Source of the DNA: an uncultured Lysobacteraceae bacterium | Lineage (GTDB): Bacteria; Pseudomonadota; Gammaproteobacteria; Xanthomonadales; Xanthomonadaceae | Direction of reading: 5' to 3' | Assembly: GCA_946480825.1 (NCBI GenBank) | Contig: CAMLLG010000010.1 | Span: forward strand, 12,728 to 76,727 | DNA: 64,000 nt | Shown here: one piece after another, positions 24,739-32,970 of the stretch | Numbering within the stretch: position 1 is the first letter of the stretch | Layout: each line of letters opens with the position of its first letter | Position numbers and translations under genes: made by a program | The notes under the pieces: model-generated | Databases searched by the model: none | What the model was told of the DNA's origin: nothing | What the model saw: the letters and a program-made list of their open reading frames with translations, nothing else

Positions 24739-26550
24739 TCAAATGATCGCCTCGTCCAGCATCATCTGGCGCACGAAGCGCACCGGCGGTGCGCCGTAGG
24801 ACAGCACCTGGTCGTGATAGGCCTTCAGCTTGAAGTCTTTGCCGAGTTTCGCTTCCATCGCATTGCGCAGGTCGAAGTGCTCCTGCACGCCGACGAAGTA
24901 GGTCGGCAACTGCGCGCTGCTGAGCTGCGCGCGCACCCACTTGCCTTCGGCCTCGCGCTCCTGCTGGAACGTGCGCTTGACCATCAGCTCCATCGCCTGT
25001 TCCTTGCTCCAGCCGTCGACGTGCACGCCCTGATCCAGGATCGCGTTCGCCACCGCGCGCAGATAGAACTTGTGACGCACCAGATGGAACAGCGGGTCGT
25101 TGTCGAGATAACCGGCGTCCATCATCACCGACTCGGTGTAGACCGCCCAGCCCTCGGCGAACATGCCGGAACGCAGCACGCCGCGCAGGGTCGACGGATA
25201 GCGCGCCGAGAACGCGCCTTCGAGGTAGTGGCCCGGCATCGCCTCGTGGATCGACAGCAGATGGATCATGCGCGTGTTGTATTCGCGCAGGAACGAATCG
25301 GTCTGCGCGTCGGTCCAGTCGTCCGGGATCGGCGAGATCGCGTAGTACGTCTTCAGGCCCTTGTCGAGCGGGCCGGGCGAGTCGCAATAGGCCACGGCGA
25401 CGCCGCGCTGGAATTCCGGCATCAGGATGATCTCGACCGGATCGTCCGGCACCGTCACCAGATCCTTCGCCTTCGTGAATTCGGTCGCCTGCGCGAGCGT
25501 GGCCTTGGCGGTGTCGACCACCTTGTCGCGCGCGGGTTTGTCGGCATAGGCCAGTTCGAGGGCGGCCTCGATCGCCGCCTGCTGCTGCGCATCGTCGGGC
25601 GCATCGGGCAACGCCGGCGCGCCGGGCTTGTCCTTGAGCACGCCCTGCGCGATCCGGTACATCTCTCCGCGCACGCGCACCACTTCGGCTTCGGCGCGCT
25701 GCTTGATCTCGGCGCGCGACAGCGACGACATCAGTGCGAACTTCAGCTTGTCGTCGTACAACTGCTGGCCGATGCGGAAATCGCCCTTCGCGTTGGGCAC
25801 GAGGGTCTTGTCCAGCCACAGCTGATGCTCGGCCACGGCCTTGCGCAGGCCTTCGATCGCCGCATCGAGGCGCTTGCGGTCGTCGCCCTGCAACTGGTCG
25901 GCGTTGGGCACGATGAATTGTTCGACCAGCGAGATCACGCCGGCGTTCTGCCGGGCGACGGTCTCGGCGTGGATCTTCGGCACCCGCGCCGGGTCGATGT
26001 TCTCGCGCATCTGCGCGAACAGCGCCGGCAGTTTTTCCATGCGCGCGGTCGCCGATGTCAGGCGCTCGGGCAGCGGCGCGAATTCGCGCGCCATCAGGTT
26101 GTAGATCGCGCCGCCGGCGAGACCGCTGTACATCTGCGGGTCCCACGCCCAGGACTGCAGGGTGTCCATGCCCCAGATGTCGGACTGCAGCTGGTTGCGC
26201 AGGATCGCCGCGTCGATCTGGTTCTCGCGAGAGAGCTTCGAGACGTCGATCGCATCCAGTTCGGCCAGCGTCTTCTTGGCGAAATCCACGTATTTCGTGC
26301 GGCCCGCGGCGCTGAGGTCGTCGAGTTCGCTGTCGAACCGGTGATCGCCCTGCTGGGTCGCGGCGACCGGATTGAGGGCGAGGAAGCCGTCGAGCCAGCG
26401 TTTGCTCAGCCCTGCGAAGGTCGCGTCGAGCGCGGCGTCCGAAGCGGCGGCGATTTTCGCGGCGGGTTCGGTGGTGGTGCCGGTGCCCGATCCGGTGCAG
26501 GCGGCGAGCGTGGCGGTGAGCAGTGCGATGGCGAGCGGCGTCAGGCGCAT
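24739..26550 (-). CDS. DUF885 family metallopeptidase lipoprotein
   Basis: 603 residues from ATG 26550. A lipoprotein signal ends LLTATLAACTG with the lipobox Cys at about 19. The body is helical and typical of DUF885, with the zinc motif HEAMPGHYLE (H435, E436, H441, E444) and a further FAEGWAVYTESVM block. These enzymes resemble M32-type carboxypeptidases and are probably periplasmic, membrane-tethered peptidases. Length is normal for the family. Copy B of the hairpin repeat directly follows its stop. Confidence 0.9.
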   Translation of the reverse strand: MRLTPLAIALLTATLAACTGSGTGTTTEPAAKIAAASDAALDATFAGLSKRWLDGFLALNPVAATQQGDHRFDSELDDLSAAGRTKYVDFAKKTLAELDAIDVSKLSRENQIDAAILRNQLQSDIWGMDTLQSWAWDPQMYSGLAGGAIYNLMAREFAPLPERLTSATARMEKLPALFAQMRENIDPARVPKIHAETVARQNAGVISLVEQFIVPNADQLQGDDRKRLDAAIEGLRKAVAEHQLWLDKTLVPNAKGDFRIGQQLYDDKLKFALMSSLSRAEIKQRAEAEVVRVRGEMYRIAQGVLKDKPGAPALPDAPDDAQQQAAIEAALELAYADKPARDKVVDTAKATLAQATEFTKAKDLVTVPDDPVEIILMPEFQRGVAVAYCDSPGPLDKGLKTYYAISPIPDDWTDAQTDSFLREYNTRMIHLLSIHEAMPGHYLEGAFSARYPSTLRGVLRSGMFAEGWAVYTESVMMDAGYLDNDPLFHLVRHKFYLRAVANAILDQGVHVDGWSKEQAMELMVKRTFQQEREAEGKWVRAQLSSAQLPTYFVGVQEHFDLRNAMEAKLGKDFKLKAYHDQVLSYGAPPVRFVRQMMLDEAII

Positions 26551-26664
26551 GGTCGGAGGTCCGGCTGAACGAAAACGCCAAGGATAGGCGGGAATCCGGG
26601 CCCGCGCATCTGCCATCCTGCGGGCTTACATTGCCGGTTTCCTCATCGCCATCAGGAGTGCCCC

Positions 26665-27015
26665 ATGTTGCATCGCGGCAGTTGTCATTGCGGACGGATC
26701 GCCTTCACGCTGGAAGGCGAGATCGCCGAAGCGGTGGATTGCAATTGCTCCCTCTGCCGCCGGCGCGGCGGTCTGCTCGCGTTCTTCCCGCGCGATGCGC
26801 TCCATCTGGAGACCGCGGAGGGCGATTACGCCACCTATCGTTTCAACAGACATCACATCGATCATCACTTCTGCAGCGCCTGCGGCATCGCCCCCTTCAG
26901 CGAAGGCGTGGACCCGCGCAGCGGCGCGAAGACCGTCGCGGTGAACGTGCGTTGCCTGCCGGACCTCGATCTCGCGACGATCGCGATCAAGCCGTTCGAC
27001 GGCGCTCGCCTGTGA
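26665..27015 (+). CDS. GFA/CENP-V family zinc protein
   Basis: 116 residues with all zinc ligands of the glutathione-dependent formaldehyde-activating (GFA) fold: GSCHCGRIAF, CNCSLCRRRG, and HHFCSACGI. Members bind glutathione-formaldehyde adducts or act as small-molecule sulfur-ligand binding proteins; many have unknown substrates. CAGGAGTGCCCC supplies the ribosome site. Formate oxidation genes lie convergently next to it, which fits one-carbon detoxification, though this is only context. Confidence 0.9.
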   Translation: MLHRGSCHCGRIAFTLEGEIAEAVDCNCSLCRRRGGLLAFFPRDALHLETAEGDYATYRFNRHHIDHHFCSACGIAPFSEGVDPRSGAKTVAVNVRCLPDLDLATIAIKPFDGARL

Positions 27016-27096
27016 CGCGTCGGCCGTGCGGCGTCGCGCTGTCGCTGTCGGCGCTGTACGCGTCGCAGCCCGCCGCGCCGATGTCTCCGCCTGCGG

Positions 27097-27137
27097 GACA
27101 CGCCGCTGCGGCGTGTCGGCGGCCGAGGCCGCCTTTT
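27097..27137 (+). terminator. Tandem hairpins with T run after the GFA gene
   Basis: GACACGCCG/CGGCGTGTC (27097-27117) is followed by GGCGGCC-GA-GGCCGCC and TTTT (27118-27137). The T run overlaps the fdhD stop codon on the other strand. Plausible shared terminator for convergent genes. Confidence 0.6.
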
Positions 27138-27933
27138 ACGGGGCGATGCGCTCGCGACCGCTGTAGACGTTCATCCGTCCGTCGCGGGCGAACGCGATCA
27201 GCGTGAGTCCCGCGGCTTCGGCGTGGCGGATCGCCAGATCGGTCGGCGCCGACATCGCGGCGACGATGCGGATGCCCGCGTTCGCCGCCTTGTGCACGAT
27301 CTCGTAGGACGCGCGCGACGTGATCGCGAGGAAGCCGTGTGCGGGGTCGATGGCGGGCGTGGCGCGCAGCATCGCGCCGACCAGTTTGTCGACCGCGTTG
27401 TGCCGGCCCACATCCTCGCGCACCAGCAGCGCATCGCCGGCGACGAAGCCGGCGGCGTGCACGCCGCCGCTGCGCGTGTTCAGCGGTTGCCGCGCGGACA
27501 GCGCGGCGAGGCCCGCATGGATGGCGGCGGCGTCGCGTCGCGGCCCCGCGCCGACCGGCCGTGCCGGTCGCAGCGCGGCGTCGAGACTGGCGGTTCCGCA
27601 CAGGCCGCAGCCGCTGCGGCCTTCGAGCCCGCGCTGCCGCGTCTCCAGCGCATCGAAACGCGCCTGCGGAATCCCGGCGTGCAGCGCGATCCCGCACTCG
27701 CTGCGCACGCGGTCGACCAGTGCGAATTCCGATGGCGACTCGACGATGCCTTCGCACAGCGCGAAGCCGAGCGCGAAGTCTTCCAGATCCTCGGGCGTCG
27801 CCATCATCACCGCGAACGACAGACCGTTGTAGAGCAGGGCGACCGGCGTTTCCTCGATCACCCATTCCTCGCGCGGAACGGCGTCGCCGTCGGCGACATG
27901 CAGCGCTTCGCGCAGGCGCAGGCCCGTGCTCAT
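27136..27933 (-). CDS. fdhD: Formate dehydrogenase accessory sulfurtransferase FdhD
   Basis: 265 residues from ATG 27933, which overlaps the stop of the gene upstream (ATGA). The essential CGLC motif (C109, C112), which relays sulfur from IscS to the molybdenum cofactor of formate dehydrogenase, is intact. Other landmarks: EETPVALLYNG, GVHAAGF, REDVGRHNAVDKLVG and SRASYEIVHKAA. FdhD sulfurates the bis-MGD cofactor; its client here is surely the YdeP-type oxidoreductase two genes upstream in the same operon. Confidence 0.95.
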   Translation of the reverse strand: MSTGLRLREALHVADGDAVPREEWVIEETPVALLYNGLSFAVMMATPEDLEDFALGFALCEGIVESPSEFALVDRVRSECGIALHAGIPQARFDALETRQRGLEGRSGCGLCGTASLDAALRPARPVGAGPRRDAAAIHAGLAALSARQPLNTRSGGVHAAGFVAGDALLVREDVGRHNAVDKLVGAMLRATPAIDPAHGFLAITSRASYEIVHKAANAGIRIVAAMSAPTDLAIRHAEAAGLTLIAFARDGRMNVYSGRERIAP

Positions 27934-28208
27934 GCCGCCGCGCCCGGCAGGTCGCCGTCGCACAGCGCGCGGCCGCGCGCGGTCAGGCGCAGCAACGTCC
28001 GCGCGCCGTCGGCCTGCGCTTCTGACTGGCGCTCGACATGGCGTTCGACCAGATCCAGACCGCCGAACGCCGGATCATCGCCCAGCGCGACCAGCAGGCG
28101 ATGCAGTTCGCTCGCGCCGATCCCCAGCCGTTTCGCCGCGCGCGGCATCGATACATCGCCGTTCTCCGCGAGCAGGCGGAGCAGGGCGAGGGCAGGATCC
28201 TCGCTCAT
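27930..28208 (-). CDS. Small winged-helix-like protein of the formate dehydrogenase operon
   Basis: 92 residues from ATG 28208 (MSEDPALALLRLLAENGDVS). MPRAAKRLGIGASELHRLLVAL looks like a helix-turn-helix, followed by a wing-like stretch and LRLTARGRALC, the usual end of a wHTH domain. Small proteins of this kind sit between the oxidoreductase and fdhD in related genomes, as I recall. It may regulate the operon or assist assembly. It starts within a 17-bp tandem duplication, overlaps fdhD by ATGA and is preceded by a 6-codon mini-ORF. Confidence 0.8.
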   Translation of the reverse strand: MSEDPALALLRLLAENGDVSMPRAAKRLGIGASELHRLLVALGDDPAFGGLDLVERHVERQSEAQADGARTLLRLTARGRALCDGDLPGAAA

Positions 28209-28229
28209 GTCGCGTCCTCGCTCATGTCG
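28198..28229. repeat. 17-bp tandem duplication at the gene junction
   Basis: TCCTCGCTCATGTCG occurs at 28198-28212 and again at 28215-28229, period 17. Each copy holds a start codon on the minus strand (28208 and 28225). The upstream copy opens a mini-ORF MSEDAT whose TGA overlaps the true ATG. Confidence 0.9.
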
Positions 28230-30567
28230 AGCCGGTGCGGCGGCGCAGGCGCACCGGAATCGATTTCGACGCCGGCGTGCGCGCGCGCTCGGCGTGATGG
28301 TCCAGCGGCACCAGCGCATTGGTTTCCGGAAAATACGCGGCGAGGCAGCCGGCGGGGATGTCGTATTCGACCAGCCTGAAATCCGGCGCCACGCGTTCGC
28401 CGTCGTGCCACACCGACACCAGATCGACATGCTCGCCGTCGGCGAAGCCCTGCGCGTCGAGATCGGCGCGCGCGATGAAACAGACCCGGCGCAGCCCGTG
28501 CACGCCGCGATAGCGGTCGTCGTTGCCGTAGACGGTGGTGTTGTACTGGTCGTGCGAGCGCACGGTCATCAATCGTAGGAGGGGCTTCAGCCCCGATGGA
28601 TTCATTCGCGACGTCATCGGGGCTGAAGCCCCTCCTGCAGGGTTAGTGTCCACCAGCGCATGCGCGAAGAACCGCGCCTTGCCCGAGCGCGTCGGGAACA
28701 CCCGCTCGCGACACGGGTGATGCAGATGGAACCCGCCGGGATGGCGCACGCGCGCGTTGAAGTCTTCGAAGCCGGGAATCACCCGCGCGATGCGGTCTCG
28801 GATGCGGTCGTAGTCCTCGATCATCGACAGCCACGGAATATTGCTGTCCGGCAAGGTCGCCGCTGCCAGCCGGGCGACGATCGCCGGTTCCGACAGCAGC
28901 ATGCGCGAGGCCGGCGCGTTCATGCCCGAGGACAGATGCACCATGCTCATCGAATCCTCCACCGTCACCGCCTGCAGGCCGTCGGCCTGCTGGTCGATCT
29001 CGGTGCGGCCGAGGCAGGGCAGGATCAGCGCCTCGCGGCCGTGCACCACGTGCGAACGATTGAGTTTGGTGCTGACCTGCACGGTCAGCGCGCAGTTGCG
29101 CAGCGCGGCGTGGGTCAGCGCGGTGTCGGGCGTGGCCGCGGCGAAATTGCCGCCCATGGCGAAGAACACCTTGCCGCGGCCGTCGCGCATCGCCTCGATC
29201 GCGGCGATGGTGTCGAAGCCGTCCGCGCGCGGCGGCGCGAAACCGAATTCGGCACCTAGCCGGTCGAGGAACGCGGGCGACGGCTTTTCGTGGATGCCCA
29301 TCGTGCGGTCGCCCTGCACGTTGGAATGGCCGCGCACCGGGCAGGGGCCGGCGCCCGGTTTGCCGATGTTGCCGCGGAGCAGCAGCAGGCCGAGGAACGT
29401 CTGGATGGTGGCGACGCTGCGCCGGTGCTGGGTGATGCCCATGCCCCAGCACAGGATCGTGGCCCGGCTGTCGAGATAGACCTGCGCGGCCTGTTCGATC
29501 TGCGTGCGATCGAGGCCGGATTCGCGTTCGATGTCGGCCCATGCGGTGTCGCGGACGGCGTCGGCGAAGTCGTCGTAGCCCTGGGTGTTTGCGACGATGA
29601 AGGCGCGGTCCAGCGCTTCGCCCGCGTGCGCTTCGGACGGTTCGTCTTTGGCATCGGCGTGCGCGATCACGACCTTGGCGATGCCCAGCGCCACCGCGAG
29701 GTCGCCACCGATCTTCGGCTGGAAATAATGCGAGGCGATCGCGGTGGAACCGCCGCCCAGCATCTCCGCCGGCGACTGCGGATCGGTGAAGCGCTCCAGC
29801 CCGCGTTCGCGCAGCGGGTTGAAGACCACGATGCGACAGCCGCGTTTCGCCGCGCGCCGCAGTTCGCCGAGCATCCGCGGATGATTGGTGCCCGGGTTCT
29901 GGCCGAACACGAAGATCGCATCGGCGCGCTCGAAATCGTCCAGCGTCACCGAGCCCTTGCCGCTGCCGATCTGTTCGGTCATCGCCACGCCCGAGGGCTC
30001 GTGGCACATGTTCGAGCAGTCGGGCAGGTTGTTGGTGCCGTAGGCGCGCACGAACGACTGGTACAGGAACGCGGCCTCGTTCGAGGTGCGCCCGGAGGTG
30101 TAGAAGATCGCTTCGTCGGGCGAGGCGAGGGCATTCAGCGCGGCGGCGATCTTCGCGAACGCCGCGTCCCAGTCGATCGGCACGTAGCGGTCGCTGCCGG
30201 CGTCGTAGACCATCGGTTCGGTCAGCCGGCCCTGCGCTTCGAGGAATTCGTCGGTTTGTTGCGCCAGCCATGCGACCGGATGTTCGGCGAAGAACGCGGG
30301 GGTCAGCCGCTTGCCGGTCGATTCGTTGGCGACCGCCTTCACCCCGTTCTCGCAGAACTCGAAGGTCGAGTGCGGGTTGCGGTCCGGCCAGGCACAGCCG
30401 GGGCAGTCGAAACCGGTGGGCTGGTTGGTGCGCAGCAGAGTGCCGGGGCCGCGCAGCACCGCATCCTGTCGGCGCAGCGCCTGCCAGGACGCCTTCAGGG
30501 CATCCCATCCGCCGGCGGGCTTGTCGTAGGGCCGGACCGGGGCCTCGTCGTCGCGGTGTTCTGACAT
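28222..30567 (-). CDS. FdhF/YdeP-type molybdopterin oxidoreductase with in-frame REP insertion
   Basis: 781 residues from ATG 30567. It matches the 'formate dehydrogenase alpha-like, YdeP' group: PGCAWPDRNP near 40-60, NNLPDCSNMCHEPSGV (Cys ligand region), GQNPGTNHPRM, GRTSNEAAFLYQ, PVRGHSNVQGDRTMG, and a C-terminal molydop_binding domain (RLMTVRSHDQYNTTVYG). It should oxidise formate or a similar one-carbon substrate using bis-MGD, with FdhD as maturation partner. E. coli YdeP is, as I recall, 759 residues; here residues about 643-665 are encoded by a 66-bp REP doublet that preserves the frame, exactly accounting for the extra 22. The insertion lies in a linker just before the C-terminal cofactor-binding domain. 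It may still be active. Confidence 0.9.
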   Translation of the reverse strand: MSEHRDDEAPVRPYDKPAGGWDALKASWQALRRQDAVLRGPGTLLRTNQPTGFDCPGCAWPDRNPHSTFEFCENGVKAVANESTGKRLTPAFFAEHPVAWLAQQTDEFLEAQGRLTEPMVYDAGSDRYVPIDWDAAFAKIAAALNALASPDEAIFYTSGRTSNEAAFLYQSFVRAYGTNNLPDCSNMCHEPSGVAMTEQIGSGKGSVTLDDFERADAIFVFGQNPGTNHPRMLGELRRAAKRGCRIVVFNPLRERGLERFTDPQSPAEMLGGGSTAIASHYFQPKIGGDLAVALGIAKVVIAHADAKDEPSEAHAGEALDRAFIVANTQGYDDFADAVRDTAWADIERESGLDRTQIEQAAQVYLDSRATILCWGMGITQHRRSVATIQTFLGLLLLRGNIGKPGAGPCPVRGHSNVQGDRTMGIHEKPSPAFLDRLGAEFGFAPPRADGFDTIAAIEAMRDGRGKVFFAMGGNFAAATPDTALTHAALRNCALTVQVSTKLNRSHVVHGREALILPCLGRTEIDQQADGLQAVTVEDSMSMVHLSSGMNAPASRMLLSEPAIVARLAAATLPDSNIPWLSMIEDYDRIRDRIARVIPGFEDFNARVRHPGGFHLHHPCRERVFPTRSGKARFFAHALVDTNPAGGASAPMTSRMNPSGLKPLLRLMTVRSHDQYNTTVYGNDDRYRGVHGLRRVCFIARADLDAQGFADGEHVDLVSVWHDGERVAPDFRLVEYDIPAGCLAAYFPETNALVPLDHHAERARTPASKSIPVRLRRRTGST
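28575..28640. repeat. REP doublet inside the YdeP-type gene
   Basis: GTAGGAGGGGCTTCAGCCCC and GGGGCTGAAGCCCCTCCTGC face each other over about 20 bases; total 66 bp, a multiple of three, with no in-frame stop in the minus reading. Same GTAG base and TTCAG loop as the intergenic REPs at 15696 and 51425. Confidence 0.9.
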
Positions 30568-30735
30568 GCCGGCATGCTAACGCAGGCCGCCCCGGCGATG
30601 GGCCGCGGTGATGGGCCACGGCGCCTGCCCGCCGGCGCTGGACGCCGGAAAGGCCGCCAGCGTAGATTGTCGGCTTGGCCCCATCGGAAGTCGGGCCGGC
30701 CCTTTGTCGCCCGAAACCCACGAAGCAGATCCGTT

Positions 30736-32781
30736 TTGTCCGAAGCCACCGCCACGCTCGATGTCGCCCTGGACCACGCCTCCCGCCTGCTCGGCAGCGA
30801 TCCCGAGCTGGCCGGCCAGCAGGCCGCCGAAATTCTGCAGGTGGTGGACGGGCATCCCGTCGCGCTGATGATCCTCGGGATTTCGCATCGGCTCGGCGGC
30901 CGTTTCGAACGCGCGATCGAGCTGCTCGGCCCGTTGACCGGTTCGGCGCCGAACCTGCCGCGGGTGCATTACGAATACGCGATGGCGCTGGCGCGGACCG
31001 GTCGCGCCGACGAGGCCATCGCCTCCCTGCAACGATCGCTTGCGCTCAATGCCGGTCTGCCGCAGGTCTGGCTGGCGCTGGCCGATCTGCAGCGCGCCGT
31101 CGGCCGTTCGACCGAAGCCGATGCCGCCTATGCCGGGTATGTCCGCAATTCGGTGCGCGACCCCAACCTGCTGCAGGCGGCCGATGCCCTCAACGCCAAT
31201 CGCCTGCCCGAAGCCGAGCGCCTGCTGCGCGACTGGCTGAAGCAGCATCCCACCGATGTGGTCGCGATCCGCATGCTCGGCGAGCTGGCGGTGCGCGTCG
31301 GCCGTACCGCCGAAGCGCTGCATCTGTTCGAACGTTGTCTGGAGCTGGCGCCGGGATTCCGCGAGGCGCGCCAGCATTACGCGCTGATGCTGCATCGCGA
31401 CCAGCAGTCGCAGAAAGCGCTGGAACAGCTCGATCGGATGCTGGACGACGATCCGGCCAATCCCGGTGCGCGCACGCTCAAGGCCGCGGTGCTGTGCCGT
31501 CTCGGCGAATATGCGCAGGGCATCGGACTGTACGATGCGCTGGTGCGCGAATTCCCGCGCAACGCGCGGCTGTGGATGAGCTACGGCCACGCGCTGAAGA
31601 CCGAAGGCCGGCAGGCCGAGGCGATCGCCGCGTATCGCAACTGCGTGCGCGAAGAGCCGGGATTCGGCGAGGCCTGGTGGAGTCTGGCCAATCTGAAGAC
31701 CCTCCGCTTCGACGACGCCGACATCGCGGCGATGCGCGCGCAGCTGCAGCGCGAGGATCTCGAAACCGAGCACCGTCTGCATTTCGAATTCAGCCTCGGC
31801 AAGGCGCTGGAAGACCGCGCCGAATACGCCGACTCCTTCGCGCATTACGCCGAAGGCAATCGCCTGCGCGTGGAGATGGTGCCGTATCGCGCGGGCGATA
31901 CCAGCGCCCGCGTCGCCCAGTCGAAACGCGTCTATACCGCCTCGTTCTTCGCCGAACGCGCCGGTTGCGGCGATCCCGCGCCCGATCCGATCTTCATCGT
32001 CGGCCTGCCGCGCTCCGGTTCCACCCTGCTGGAGCAGATCCTGTCGAGCCATTCCGCGGTAGAAGGCACGATGGAATTGCCGGAAATCATCTCGATGACC
32101 CGCGCGCTGCGCCGCGGCGCGGAAGGCGCGTCGAATTACCACGAGGTGCTGGCGGAGCTGCCGCTTGAGACGTTCGCGGAACTCGGCCGTCAATTTCTCG
32201 ACCGCACGCGCGTGCAGCGCAAGACCGGCGCGCCGCTGTTCATCGACAAGATGCCGAACAACTTCCTGCATCTGGGTCTGATCCACCTGATGCTGCCGAA
32301 CGCGAAGATCGTCGATGCGCGCCGGCATCCGATGGGTTGCTGCTTCTCCGGCTTCAAGCAGCATTTCGCGCGCGGCCAGAGTTTCAGCTACCGCCTCGAC
32401 GACATCGGCCGCTACTACCACGACTACGTCGAACTGATGGCGCACTTCGACGCGGTGTTCGCCGACATCGGTCTGCCGGGTCGCGTGCATCGCGTGATCT
32501 ACGAGCGCATGGTCGAAGACACCGAGGCCGAAGTCCGGCGCCTGCTCGATTACTGCGGCCTGCCGTTCGAAGCGGGTTGCCTGCGTTTCTTCGAGAACGA
32601 CCGCCCGGTGCGCACCGCCAGTTCCGAACAGGTCCGGCGCCCGATCAACCGCGACGGCATGGACCAGTGGCGGCATTACGCGCCCTGGCTCGGCCCGCTG
32701 GAGGCCGCGCTGGGGCCGGTGCTGCAGGCGTATCCCGATGTGCCCGCGTTTCCGTCCGACGGAGGGCCGCAGACCGTCTGA
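30736..32781 (+). CDS. TPR-repeat sulfotransferase
   Basis: 681 residues if TTG 30736 (LSEATATLDVALDHASRLLG) is the start; this is the first plausible start after a leader that reads as arginine-rich junk, but no strong ribosome site is visible, so the start is uncertain. Eight or more TPR-like helices fill about 1-400 (e.g. LPQVWLALADLQRAVGRSTE). A sulfotransferase domain follows: PAPS 5'-phosphosulfate loop IFIVGLPRSGSTLLEQIL (about 418-435), 3'-phosphate region RHPMGCCFSGFKQHF, and YERMVEDTEAEV. The pairing with a downstream TonB receptor is common in xanthomonads and sphingomonads. Acceptor unknown. Confidence 0.85.
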   Translation: MSEATATLDVALDHASRLLGSDPELAGQQAAEILQVVDGHPVALMILGISHRLGGRFERAIELLGPLTGSAPNLPRVHYEYAMALARTGRADEAIASLQRSLALNAGLPQVWLALADLQRAVGRSTEADAAYAGYVRNSVRDPNLLQAADALNANRLPEAERLLRDWLKQHPTDVVAIRMLGELAVRVGRTAEALHLFERCLELAPGFREARQHYALMLHRDQQSQKALEQLDRMLDDDPANPGARTLKAAVLCRLGEYAQGIGLYDALVREFPRNARLWMSYGHALKTEGRQAEAIAAYRNCVREEPGFGEAWWSLANLKTLRFDDADIAAMRAQLQREDLETEHRLHFEFSLGKALEDRAEYADSFAHYAEGNRLRVEMVPYRAGDTSARVAQSKRVYTASFFAERAGCGDPAPDPIFIVGLPRSGSTLLEQILSSHSAVEGTMELPEIISMTRALRRGAEGASNYHEVLAELPLETFAELGRQFLDRTRVQRKTGAPLFIDKMPNNFLHLGLIHLMLPNAKIVDARRHPMGCCFSGFKQHFARGQSFSYRLDDIGRYYHDYVELMAHFDAVFADIGLPGRVHRVIYERMVEDTEAEVRRLLDYCGLPFEAGCLRFFENDRPVRTASSEQVRRPINRDGMDQWRHYAPWLGPLEAALGPVLQAYPDVPAFPSDGGPQTV

Positions 32782-32970
32782 CGACGCAGCGCGGGCCGGC
32801 CGCGGTTTCGCGCGCGCCGGGCCTGTCTCCAGGCGATTCGTCGCATCGTGTCCGCTGCATTGCGTTCGTTCCATTCCATCCGCTTCATTCCATTCGTTCC
32901 GCTTGTTGCAATCGTCCAGCGCCAACCGTCCTGTCCAATCGAGATGTTCCTACCACCCGGGGAGAGTCCA

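Noticed and set aside
32866..32905. Run of CATTCC/GTTCC motifs before the TonB receptor gene
   Set aside because: Looks like a phase-variable simple repeat, but units are irregular and short, so slippage control is not supported.
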